From contig JAGMCJ010000263.1 in the NCBI GenBank assembly GCA_023129265.1, forward strand, positions 1-7,258: a DNA stretch of 7,258 bases, written 5' to 3'. Below, piece by piece: positions 1 through 5,940 of this stretch; position 1 is the first letter of the stretch; each line of letters starts with the position of its first letter. The translations under genes were made by a program, and so were the position numbers. A model generated the notes under the pieces. The model did not search any database. It was not told the DNA's origin and saw only the letters and a list, made by a program, of their open reading frames with translations. The DNA is from Thermoplasmata archaeon (lineage in GTDB: Archaea; Thermoplasmatota; Thermoplasmata; RBG-16-68-12; JAGMCJ01).

Positions 1-120
1 AGGCAGTTTGCCGCGTCTCAAGCCACATGATTCGCATTGGAGAGTGTACTTCCCTCCCGCTCCAGGAACCTTGACCATGGTTTTCTTACCGCACTTCGGG
101 CAAAGGAATCTCTCTGTCAT
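1..120 (-). CDS. Small zinc-ribbon protein, N-terminal part only (runs off left edge)
   Basis: The minus strand reads 40 codons from an ATG at 118-120 to the window edge with no stop. The start is fixed by an in-frame TAG directly before the ATG. The peptide has two knuckles, CPKCG at residues 7-11 and CESCG at residues 29-33, separated by 18 residues. That is the layout of a four-cysteine zinc ribbon (Cys7, Cys10, Cys29, Cys32). The linker is Gly/Lys-rich (VPGAGGKY), as in small archaeal ribbons that bind nucleic acid or sit at the end of larger proteins. No family can be named from 40 residues, and the full length is unknown. No clear Shine-Dalgarno sequence precedes the ATG, so translation may be leaderless. 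It diverges from the aminotransferase gene across about 260 bases. Confidence 0.72.
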   Translation of the reverse strand, partial: MTERFLCPKCGKKTMVKVPGAGGKYTLQCESCGLRRGKLP

Positions 121-381
121 CTACTCGGTTACGGACTGGAACCACCCTATGAAAGCTTGGCGTTGCGGTTCATGCAGTGAAGAGCGTTATCGGGCGAGCC
201 ATTCATCACCAACGGCATGGTTTTCGATGCGGTCAGGGATAGCTGAACTCTGAATGCGAGACACAGGGTTTTTAGGTGACGAACCCTTCCCCTTCCCACA
301 GAAAGAATGGGCGCGCTCGCAGGCAACGATATGCTGTCCTCGCCTGGCAGAGGGCGAGTATCCTTGATGGGAGAGTATACG
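121..381. other. Divergent intergenic region between zinc-ribbon and aminotransferase genes
   Basis: This stretch has no convincing gene. Frames open here on both strands are short or antisense to the aminotransferase. A T-rich run (gggtttttagg, about 267-276) is the best plus-strand TATA candidate but is weak. A 6-bp hairpin, ctcgcc/ggcgag with an 8-base loop, lies at 339-358, just before the ribosome site of the aminotransferase gene. An in-frame ATG at 307 would extend the aminotransferase by 25 residues, but those residues do not resemble the family's N-terminus and there is no good ribosome site in front of it. Confidence 0.5.
370..375 (+). promoter_or_regulatory. Ribosome binding site of the aminotransferase gene
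   Basis: GGAGAG lies six bases before the ATG at 382. It selects that start over the in-frame ATGs at 307 and 367; the latter ATG itself abuts the site. Confidence 0.6.
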
Positions 382-1680
382 ATGGACGTCAACAAGCGTG
401 TCAGTTTGAATATAAACATCCGTGGGCTTGAGGAATCAGCAACCTTGGCATTCAACGAGAAGTCGAAGGAGCTCTCGCGTAAGGGTGTCAAGGTCTACAA
501 TCTCTCACTTGGGCAATCGCCCTTTCCCGTGCCCGACCCCGTCGTCGAGGCCCTCCGAGTGCACGCTCACGAGAAGAGCTACCTTCCGGTCAGGGGTCTG
601 CCGGCCTTGCGGACTGAAGTGGCGAGGTTCCACAGGCGTAAGGACAATGTCGAGGTCCGCTCTACTCGCGTCCTGATAGGCCCGGGTTCGAAGGAACTGA
701 TGTTCCTCCTTCAGCTCGTCTTTTATGGAGAGCTCGTCGTCCCAACGCCCTCCTGGGTCTCCTATGTCCCTCAGGCTCAGATCCTCGGCAAGAAGATACG
801 CCTCATCTCCACTTCCTATGAGGACAGGTGGCATATGACACCCGAGCGCCTCGCAGAGCTGTGTGAGAGCGAGCACGATGTCTACAGGCCCCGCATCCTT
901 GTTCTTAACTATCCTGGTAATCCTGACGGCCTCAGCTACACGACGGACGAGCTCAAGAGAATCGCAAAGATTGCAAGGAAATACGAGTTCATCCTCTTGT
1001 CGGATGAGATCTACGGTGAGCTGGATCACAAGGGGCAGCACGTATCCGTTGCCCGCTTCTATCCCGAGGGAACAATCATAAGCTCTGGTCTTTCGAAATG
1101 GTGTGGCGCCGGTGGCTGGCGGCTGGGCACATTCACCTTTCCGCGAGACTTGAGCTGGTTGCTGGACGCGATGGCCGTCGCGGCGAGCCAGACATATACT
1201 TCTGTGAGCACGCCAATTCAGCACGCAGCCGTGCGCGCGTTCCGCGGCGGGATGAGAATCGAGAGGTATCTGTGGCATGTGAGACGGACATTGTCCGCTC
1301 TCGGCACGCGATGCGCCGAGATGCTGTCCGAAACAGGGATACGCGTGCATCCTCCCACTGGCGCTTTCTACCTCTTCGTAGACTTCTCCCCACTTGCCAA
1401 GAACCTCGCCAAAAGAGGGATAGGGGACGGTCCCACGCTTTGCGAAAAGCTCCTCAAGGACACTGGTGTAGTCATCCTGCCAGGTGCCTCCTTCGAGAGG
1501 CCAAGGAAGGAACTCACTGCCAGACTTGCGTACGTGAACTTCGACGGGGCGAAGGCCCTGTCCGCAAGTGAGACCGTTCCACTGGACAGAGAACTCCCGC
1601 CAGACTTCCTAGAGACGTGGTGCTCTGACACGCTGGAAGGAGTGACAAGAATCGCTCAATGGGCGTCTCGCGGGGAATGA
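382..1680 (+). CDS. PLP-dependent aminotransferase, class I/II (fold type I)
   Basis: The product should be a cytoplasmic enzyme of 432 residues that moves an amino group between an amino acid and a 2-oxo acid using pyridoxal phosphate. The fold type I signature residues are present in order: GPGSKE at 100-105 (phosphate contact), NYPGNPDG at 176-183 with Asn180, DEIY at 208-211 (Asp208 to the pyridine nitrogen, Tyr211 to the cofactor oxygen), SGLSK with Lys239 as the Schiff-base lysine, Arg247 at the phosphate, and Arg381 in 'ARLAYV', the usual position of the Arg that grips the substrate alpha-carboxylate. The N-terminal 'LSLGQSPFPVPDP' (about 41-53) matches the opening strand of AspC/MetC-like aminotransferases. 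I start it at 382 because GGAGAG is correctly spaced and the family pattern begins there; the longest frame begins at 307. The gene is GC-rich (39 of 60 bases at 841-900) and ends 7 bases before the convergent aminomutase stop. The substrate cannot be read from the sequence. The active-site set argues for a working aminotransferase and not a lyase, but this is not certain. Confidence 0.93.
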   Translation: MDVNKRVSLNINIRGLEESATLAFNEKSKELSRKGVKVYNLSLGQSPFPVPDPVVEALRVHAHEKSYLPVRGLPALRTEVARFHRRKDNVEVRSTRVLIGPGSKELMFLLQLVFYGELVVPTPSWVSYVPQAQILGKKIRLISTSYEDRWHMTPERLAELCESEHDVYRPRILVLNYPGNPDGLSYTTDELKRIAKIARKYEFILLSDEIYGELDHKGQHVSVARFYPEGTIISSGLSKWCGAGGWRLGTFTFPRDLSWLLDAMAVAASQTYTSVSTPIQHAAVRAFRGGMRIERYLWHVRRTLSALGTRCAEMLSETGIRVHPPTGAFYLFVDFSPLAKNLAKRGIGDGPTLCEKLLKDTGVVILPGASFERPRKELTARLAYVNFDGAKALSASETVPLDRELPPDFLETWCSDTLEGVTRIAQWASRGE

Positions 1681-1687
1681 CGAAGAA

Positions 1688-2941
1688 TCAGCTTTCCATC
1701 TCTGCGAAGTGGTGCATCTCATCAGAGGCACCGAGGTCCTCCAACCATAGGGCGTCCTCTACTCTCGGCGCGGAGAAGAACCTGCCCATGTCCTCCGGGT
1801 CCCTCGCCTGGTGGTATTTGAGGTAGATGGAATCCTCATCCAATCCCAGGATCTCCACCTTGCCCGAGGTGTGAGACATCACATATCTGGCCCGCTTGGC
1901 GAGACCGCTCATGGTCTTCTTGCCCTCCTCGAACATGCCGTAGCCCTCTTCCATCGGCACGGAGAAGCATCTGTTGCCCCTGGTCGGCCGGCACTGGAAG
2001 AGGTAGTAGGGTGTGACGCCAGAATGGCTAAGCCGATTGAAGAGCTCGGAGATGACGTCGGGGTCGTCATTCACACCTCGTATTAGAGGTGTCTGGTTGG
2101 CCAGAAGGACGCCCGAGTCCTGTAGCAGGGCGATCGCTCTCACCGCCTGAGGTGTCAGCTCCCTCGGGTGGTTGAACTGGGTCATGATGTAGATCCTTCT
2201 CTGGGGATTGCTGTGCTCACTGAGCACCCTGAGCAACATCGGGTCCCGGATTATTCTGTATGGATTGTGAGCGGGCATCTTCGTTCCGATTCGAAGCATC
2301 TTCACGTGGGGTATGCGGCGGAAGCTCGCGAGTATGCGCTCCAGTCGCTTGGTGCTCAGGATCAGCGGATCGCCGCCCGAGAGCAGCACATTATCGATTT
2401 CATCATGCTGACCGATGTACTCGAGACCCTCGGAGATGTCCAGACTCGCCTCCTTTCTTGAGGCGGCGAAGAGCCTCTTTCTAAAGCAGAAGCGGCAGAT
2501 GCCGCCACACACCTTGCTGACGAGGAATAACGCCGTCGGTGAGTACTTGTGTTGCACCCCCTTGGCGACGTAGTTGCTCTTCTCGTTGCTCGGGTCGAGG
2601 GTTCCCCCGTTGTCGAGTTCGTCCAAGCAGGGGATCACGATTCTCTTGATGGGATCGTTCGGATCATCCCAGTCTATCAGGCTGAGGTAATAGTCGTTGG
2701 ACCGGAAGGGGTAGATTCTTGCCACTGGCTCGAGCTCGTCCCTTTCATCCTCTGAGAGTTCAGGGATATCCTCCAGTGACTTGAAGTATCGAACTCTATC
2801 TCTTTCAGCAGTGCGTATGTCTTCAACCTCCCCTCTTCCGCCTGTCAGGCGGACTTCTGAACTGTTGATTGCGGAGCAACCTTCTCCTAGTGTCAATAAC
2901 AAGTTCACTCGTGTTGCGAGGTCCTCGCATTCACGAGACAT
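1688..2941 (-). CDS. KamA-family radical SAM/PLP aminomutase, probably not lysine-specific
   Basis: The product (417 residues) belongs to the lysine 2,3-aminomutase (KamA) family, which uses a [4Fe-4S] cluster, S-adenosylmethionine and PLP to move an alpha-amino group to the beta carbon. The cluster motif CGGICRFC gives Cys145, Cys149 and Cys152. Arg154, two residues on, matches Arg134 of the clostridial enzyme, which holds the substrate carboxylate. SGGDPL (188-193) and 'NQTPLIRGVNDD' (282-293) are typical family blocks. Lys361 in 'SHTSGK' is the likely PLP lysine, although the classic PGGGGK motif is absent. The position of clostridial Asp293, which binds the lysine side-chain amine, is Arg318 (QCR). 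The Asp330 position is a hydrophobic residue. Glutamate 2,3-aminomutase also replaces these two acids, with Lys and Asn, so an acidic substrate is plausible. The C-terminal zinc cysteines of clostridial enzymes are missing. I prefer the ATG at 2941; a TTG at 2950 would add three residues but lies too close to the TATA box. The neighbours do not include the N-acetyltransferase (AblB) of the acetyl-beta-lysine pathway. Confidence 0.92.
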   Translation of the reverse strand: MSRECEDLATRVNLLLTLGEGCSAINSSEVRLTGGRGEVEDIRTAERDRVRYFKSLEDIPELSEDERDELEPVARIYPFRSNDYYLSLIDWDDPNDPIKRIVIPCLDELDNGGTLDPSNEKSNYVAKGVQHKYSPTALFLVSKVCGGICRFCFRKRLFAASRKEASLDISEGLEYIGQHDEIDNVLLSGGDPLILSTKRLERILASFRRIPHVKMLRIGTKMPAHNPYRIIRDPMLLRVLSEHSNPQRRIYIMTQFNHPRELTPQAVRAIALLQDSGVLLANQTPLIRGVNDDPDVISELFNRLSHSGVTPYYLFQCRPTRGNRCFSVPMEEGYGMFEEGKKTMSGLAKRARYVMSHTSGKVEILGLDEDSIYLKYHQARDPEDMGRFFSAPRVEDALWLEDLGASDEMHHFAEMES

Positions 2942-2959
2942 CCTTTTCAACGGGATGCT

Positions 2960-2968
2960 GATATAAAT
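2960..2968 (-). promoter_or_regulatory. TATA box of the aminomutase gene
   Basis: On the minus strand this reads ATTTATATC. Its centre is about 23 bases before the ATG at 2941, which is where archaeal transcription normally starts. The mRNA is therefore probably leaderless, and this decides against the TTG start at 2950. Confidence 0.65.
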
Positions 2969-2974
2969 GTCTTG

Positions 2975-2990
2975 CCCCTGATGAAAGGGG
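2975..2990. promoter_or_regulatory. Inverted repeat beside the aminomutase promoter, possible operator
   Basis: CCCCT and AGGGG flank a six-base centre (gatgaa). The repeat sits just upstream of the minus-strand TATA box, where archaeal regulators or the BRE-binding factor TFB act. No regulator gene is visible, so the role is inferred from position only. Confidence 0.35.
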
Positions 2991-3110
2991 GGTTCTCACT
3001 TCTTTCTGCAACATGGCACAACGGACAAGAATCCGTCGTGAGGTCCTGAAATGGCGTCCTTGATAATGAATAACGACATTCAACGAGTGTGGCCTTTCCG
3101 CAAGAAGGAT

Positions 3111-3118
3111 TATAAATA
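3111..3118 (+). promoter_or_regulatory. TATA box of the beta-helix protein gene
   Basis: TATAAATA is preceded by purine-rich gaaggat, which is BRE-like. Transcription is expected near 3138-3140. That gives a short leader of about 16 bases containing the ribosome site. This placement also excludes the earlier in-frame ATGs at 3051 and 3066, which lie upstream of the promoter. Confidence 0.8.
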
Positions 3119-3145
3119 CAGAAGCTACTTCAGAGACAACGTTGG

Positions 3146-3150
3146 GGAGG
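3146..3150 (+). promoter_or_regulatory. Ribosome binding site of the beta-helix protein gene
   Basis: GGAGG, within ggggaggag, lies five bases before the ATG at 3156. It is a strong Shine-Dalgarno match and fixes the start 35 codons inside the longest open frame. Confidence 0.85.
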
Positions 3151-3155
3151 AGAAC

Positions 3156-4781
3156 ATGAAGAGAACGAACCTAGTCGTTGCAGTACTTGTATTCGTAAGC
3201 GTCCTGTTTGTTGGTTTGAGCTTCCTACCCGAAGCGAGGGCAACGACTCGCTACGTAGGCGGAACGGATTCTGGCAACTACACAACGATACAAGGAGCAA
3301 TAGACGATGCGAATCCTGGGGACACCATCTATGTCTACAGTGGAACATACTATGAGCATGTGGTTGTAAGCAAATCTTTGATACTGGTTGGGGAAGATAG
3401 AAGCACTACCGTTATAGACGGTGAAGAAAAGAGTTGGCCCAGCGGGCACGTTGTTGAAGTAACGGCTGAAAAGGTCAGTATTTCTGGCTTCACCATCCAA
3501 AACATCTCGAATTGGAGTCCGTCTGGAGAACCTGTCGTAGGGCCAAGTAGCATACTCCTAAATTCTGTGAGTGGTTGTAACATAACTGATAACGCTCTAA
3601 TCGACATTCATTGGTTGGGCCTTGCACTATACAACTCGTCTGGCAACATTCTGTCCAATAACATCATAGCACGCCCGCATAACGGTGGTAGTGGCATATA
3701 TTTAGATGGATCGTCAGACAACATGGTGAGGGATAATATGATAACGAACGCGAGTCACGGTATATCGTTGCACAGGTCCTCTAACGGGAACACTATCACC
3801 AACAATAGTATATCTCTTGCCGAAGGCTTCTCCATAGTGATATATTCGTCCGACAATATTGTCACCGAGAACATCATAACCAACGGCTATCGTGGCATTT
3901 GGCTTCGTGTTTGTTCAACTGACAACACGATCTACCATAACAGCTTCATCAACAACACATTTCAAGCAGACATAGAGCCACATTTGTTCAATAATACGTG
4001 GGACAATGGATATCCTTCTGGAGGCAATTACTGGAATAACTATATCGGTGTTGACGTTAAGAGTGGGCCCAATCAAGACGAGCCGGGAAGCGATGGAATA
4101 GGAGCCACACCATACGTAATCGATGCGGACAATCGGGACCGTTATCCGCTAATGAAACCCGAGCTAAGCCAGGTTGGCGTTAAGGTTGGCGACTGGATAG
4201 AATATGATTACACAGTTACTGGTGAGACTTATGGAACACTGTACCCAACATGGGAGAAGCTGGAATTCATAGGGGCTGAAGGAACTGTGCGCATAACTAC
4301 GCACTTGTCTGATGGAACAGAGCGAGATCAAACAAAGACTGTGAATGTTATGGCTTACATTCACACTTTAGGGCCTTTCCAACGATTTGTTATCCCCGCT
4401 AACTGCACAACTGGAGATTCTATTTACAAAAGTGAATATGTCAACATAACAATAGATGGCGAGACCACAAGAACTTACGCTGGAGCAAGCAGAACAGTGG
4501 TTTACGCAAGTTTCTTATCCTATCGTGCACAATTCACACACTACTGGGATAAACAGACCGGAATAATGGTGGAAGCATCCATGACTGTGCCCGAAATGAC
4601 TGTAACTGCCAAGGCAACAGAGACAAACATGTGGGGGGCTCCCTCGCCTACCTTGTGGATGCAGTGGTGGCTCTGGGCAATAGTAGCCGTAGGAATCGTG
4701 GCCTTGGCTGGAGCCGTCTACTTCTTAAGGAAGAGAAAGCCACCAATAGCTCCTCCACTTCCTCCAGAAGGCTCTCTATAG
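3156..4781 (+). CDS. Secreted NosD-like beta-helix protein with C-terminal membrane anchor
   Basis: The product (541 residues) is an exported surface protein. Residues 1-29 form a signal peptide: Lys/Arg at 2-3, a hydrophobic core at about 5-24, and cleavage likely after ARA at 29. Residues 30-270 form a right-handed beta-helix of the NosD/carbohydrate-binding-and-sugar-hydrolase type. It begins with 'YTTIQGAIDDANPGDTIYV', and five rungs start near residues 155, 180, 202, 225 and 247, rich in 'SS.N.I..N.I'. The module from GNYW (290) to DRYPLM (333) is typical of archaeal members. A second domain at about 339-492 begins VGDWIEYDYT and holds a dense aromatic block (THYWDKQTGIMVEAS). Trp505 to about Leu524 is a transmembrane helix followed by RKRK and a Pro-rich tail, so the C-terminus faces the cytoplasm. 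Several N-glycosylation sequons are present (Asn41, Asn116, Asn142, Asn198, Asn216, Asn266, Asn279). The family often binds or cleaves polysaccharide, but I see no assignable catalytic site, so the ligand is unknown. The gene is AT-richer than its left neighbours (28 of 60 GC at 3661-3720). Confidence 0.92.
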   Translation: MKRTNLVVAVLVFVSVLFVGLSFLPEARATTRYVGGTDSGNYTTIQGAIDDANPGDTIYVYSGTYYEHVVVSKSLILVGEDRSTTVIDGEEKSWPSGHVVEVTAEKVSISGFTIQNISNWSPSGEPVVGPSSILLNSVSGCNITDNALIDIHWLGLALYNSSGNILSNNIIARPHNGGSGIYLDGSSDNMVRDNMITNASHGISLHRSSNGNTITNNSISLAEGFSIVIYSSDNIVTENIITNGYRGIWLRVCSTDNTIYHNSFINNTFQADIEPHLFNNTWDNGYPSGGNYWNNYIGVDVKSGPNQDEPGSDGIGATPYVIDADNRDRYPLMKPELSQVGVKVGDWIEYDYTVTGETYGTLYPTWEKLEFIGAEGTVRITTHLSDGTERDQTKTVNVMAYIHTLGPFQRFVIPANCTTGDSIYKSEYVNITIDGETTRTYAGASRTVVYASFLSYRAQFTHYWDKQTGIMVEASMTVPEMTVTAKATETNMWGAPSPTLWMQWWLWAIVAVGIVALAGAVYFLRKRKPPIAPPLPPEGSL

Positions 4782-5323
4782 AACATCAATTTGCTTGCAG
4801 TTGCCATAGCCATCAGGATTCAATTGAATAGTACGGACAAAAAGTGCTAGGATTTTATAACGTCTAGCCACAATAGGTCCGGATGATGAATGGAGAAAGC
4901 TGAAGCGAGACTGCAGAAACACGGTACACAATGTAGGACTGATTGTCTGTCTCAGAACCAAAGCTGAGGTGTGGATAAAGCCCGGCTACCACCCAGGGGA
5001 TTTCATCCACGACTACAAGGAAGCGGACGAATACGTCAGAGGACTTCTAGACGGTTGATTCTTGGGCATTATGCTGACTCCCCTGGTTAAGTCTCTTCCA
5101 TCGCGATTTCATCTTCGTTCTCAGGCTCAGATTCCTGCTCACAAACGTTGGTTCTGCCAATACTGTCAGAAGTATGGGTGAGCTTCTTGCGACTTCCCCA
5201 CGGACAAAAAGCGACCAGGAACGTCGTCTTCTCATGGGCTTTTGCGACAAGAAGGACAAGAACATCGGGAGACTGGACCATGTGCAGTCAAAATCCTTTC
5301 ATATCTCCCCATTCATTCCAGCT
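4782..5323. other. 540-base stretch without an intact gene
   Basis: No frame here has both a credible start and family-like content. It holds a TATA-like gattttata at 4850-4858 on the plus strand and the startless coding-like frame at 4861-5058. On the minus strand, a 64-codon ATG frame (5087-5281) ends in a strongly acidic tail (ESEPENEDEIAMEET). It has a stop codon two codons before its ATG and no ribosome site. I read the stretch as intergenic DNA with gene debris. No T-rich terminator stands out after the beta-helix gene. Confidence 0.45.
4861..5058 (+). pseudogene. Startless coding-like frame, probable C-terminal gene remnant
   Basis: After a TAA at 4858-4860 this frame stays open for 65 codons to a TGA at 5056-5058. 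Its composition looks like protein: DDEWRKLKRDCRN near the start, then a hydrophobic GLIVCLR strand, AEVWIKPGYHPGDF, and an acidic-basic helix-like end (DYKEADEYVRGLLDG). There is no ATG, GTG or TTG before the internal GTG at about two-fifths of its length. The nearby ATGs at 4883, 4886 and 4890 are in the other two frames and soon hit stops. A frameshift or truncated 5' end of a small gene is the simplest reading. The family is not recognised. A chance open frame remains possible. Confidence 0.35.
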
Positions 5324-5336
5324 TCATTCCAGCTTC
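5315..5336. repeat. Perfect 11-bp tandem duplication over a stop codon
   Basis: ATTCCAGCTTC occurs twice back to back (5315-5325 and 5326-5336). The copies cover the last codons and the TGA stop of the minus-strand gene ending at 5324. The stop lies at the copy junction, so the second copy is downstream of the reading frame and the protein end is unaffected. Replication slippage is a likely origin. Confidence 0.7.
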
Positions 5337-5887
5337 TTGAGCGTGACATGGAATTCGCCCTTACCCGTGTCAGGGAATCCAAAGAAAACGGTGAAGCTTT
5401 GATCTGTCGATGTGCCGTAGATGTGCGAGTAGACCGTCGTATTGTATGGTGCAATTCCAGGATATTTCTGCTGGATTTCGGGGTCGGCTCCAATTTTTGC
5501 GAGCTGAGTAAGCTCGTTTGCTAGCCCGTAGATGCTATTTGCACTAGTCTTATGTCCACTTCCCTTGTTCCAATAGCCATCATACTGTAGCACCCCGGCC
5601 CATGCAAGTTCACTCGGCATTTCCAAGCATTCTATTGTCAGATTCCATCGTTCGTCCGCACCAGTTCTGAACGCTATGTAGCCCACTTCTGGATACTTTC
5701 CACTAATAGTGAAGTCCAGCTCCTTTTGCTCTGCTGACTCTTCCTGTCCTGGGAAAAGAAATAGTACGCTAACTGATATGACAACAGCAACAACAATCGC
5801 TATTCCGATCCATAGGATGCTTTTTCTCAGTTTACCCACCCTCCGGGTCTGTCCTGGTCTTACCTCTTCAATCTCTGGCTCTGACAC
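5324..5887 (-). CDS. Membrane-anchored protein with external domain, function unknown
   Basis: The product has 187 residues. Residues 1-23 are a charged cytoplasmic tail (RRVGKLRK just before the membrane). About 24-45 is one transmembrane helix (ILWIGIAIVVAVV...). Residues 46-187 are predicted to lie outside the cell. The external part starts with an acidic linker (GQEESAEQKE) and then looks like a compact beta-rich domain, with strands such as LDFTISG, YIAFR, WNLTIE, SFTVFFGF and EFHVTLKKL, and sequons at Asn82 and Asn149. Positive residues before the helix support an N-in, C-out signal anchor. I do not recognise a family; the final 'GEFHVTLKKLE' resembles the closing strand of a beta sandwich, which is inference only. 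The start is GTG: a GGAGG seven bases upstream selects it, while an ATG overlapping it by one base (5887-5889) leads to a stop after nine codons. It has its own TATA box at 5933-5940 and is therefore likely transcribed on its own. Confidence 0.85.
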   Translation of the reverse strand: MSEPEIEEVRPGQTRRVGKLRKSILWIGIAIVVAVVISVSVLFLFPGQEESAEQKELDFTISGKYPEVGYIAFRTGADERWNLTIECLEMPSELAWAGVLQYDGYWNKGSGHKTSANSIYGLANELTQLAKIGADPEIQQKYPGIAPYNTTVYSHIYGTSTDQSFTVFFGFPDTGKGEFHVTLKKLE

Positions 5888-5894
5888 ATGCCTC

Positions 5895-5899
5895 CCTCC
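5895..5899 (-). promoter_or_regulatory. Ribosome binding site selecting the GTG start at 5887
   Basis: The minus strand reads GGAGGGAGG at 5899-5891. The first GGAGG has a seven-base spacer to GTG, which is optimal. The choice matters because an out-of-frame ATG overlaps the GTG. Confidence 0.75.
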
Positions 5900-5932
5900 G
5901 GCTTATTTCCAGATTAGGTTAGCGTCTGTTGC

Positions 5933-5940
5933 GATATAAC
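5933..5940 (-). promoter_or_regulatory. TATA box of the 187-residue membrane protein gene
   Basis: The minus strand reads GTTATATC. Transcription is expected near 5910-5912, giving a leader of roughly 24 bases that contains the GGAGG site. Confidence 0.6.

Noticed and set aside
307..381. Longer aminotransferase start at ATG 307
   Set aside because: The extra 25 residues do not fit the family's N-terminus, no ribosome site precedes 307, and GGAGAG fits the ATG at 382.
147..491. 114-codon minus-strand frame overlapping the aminotransferase start
   Set aside because: It has no ribosome site and no recognisable domain, and it runs antisense into the conserved aminotransferase N-terminus.
505..1350. 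281-codon minus-strand frame inside the aminotransferase gene
   Set aside because: It is antisense to a gene with all catalytic motifs in place, and its translation shows no family pattern; it is a by-product of GC-rich codon use.
1688..2941. Assignment as AblA of the N-epsilon-acetyl-beta-lysine pathway
   Set aside because: The lysine side-chain binding Asp is replaced by Arg, and no AblB-like acetyltransferase gene is adjacent.
3051..3155. Longer start for the beta-helix protein at 3051
   Set aside because: It lies upstream of the TATA box at 3111-3118 and would bury the signal peptide 35 residues inside the protein.
4883..4967. Possible C/D box RNA: ATGATGA (4883-4889) and CTGA at 4900-4903 and 4964-4967
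   Set aside because: The spacing between the would-be D' and C' boxes is far larger than in archaeal C/D RNAs, the C' box is poor, and the sequences outside boxes C and D do not pair.
5174..5524. 116-codon plus-strand frame
   Set aside because: Its second half is antisense to the well-supported membrane protein gene at 5324-5887, and its first half shows no domain.
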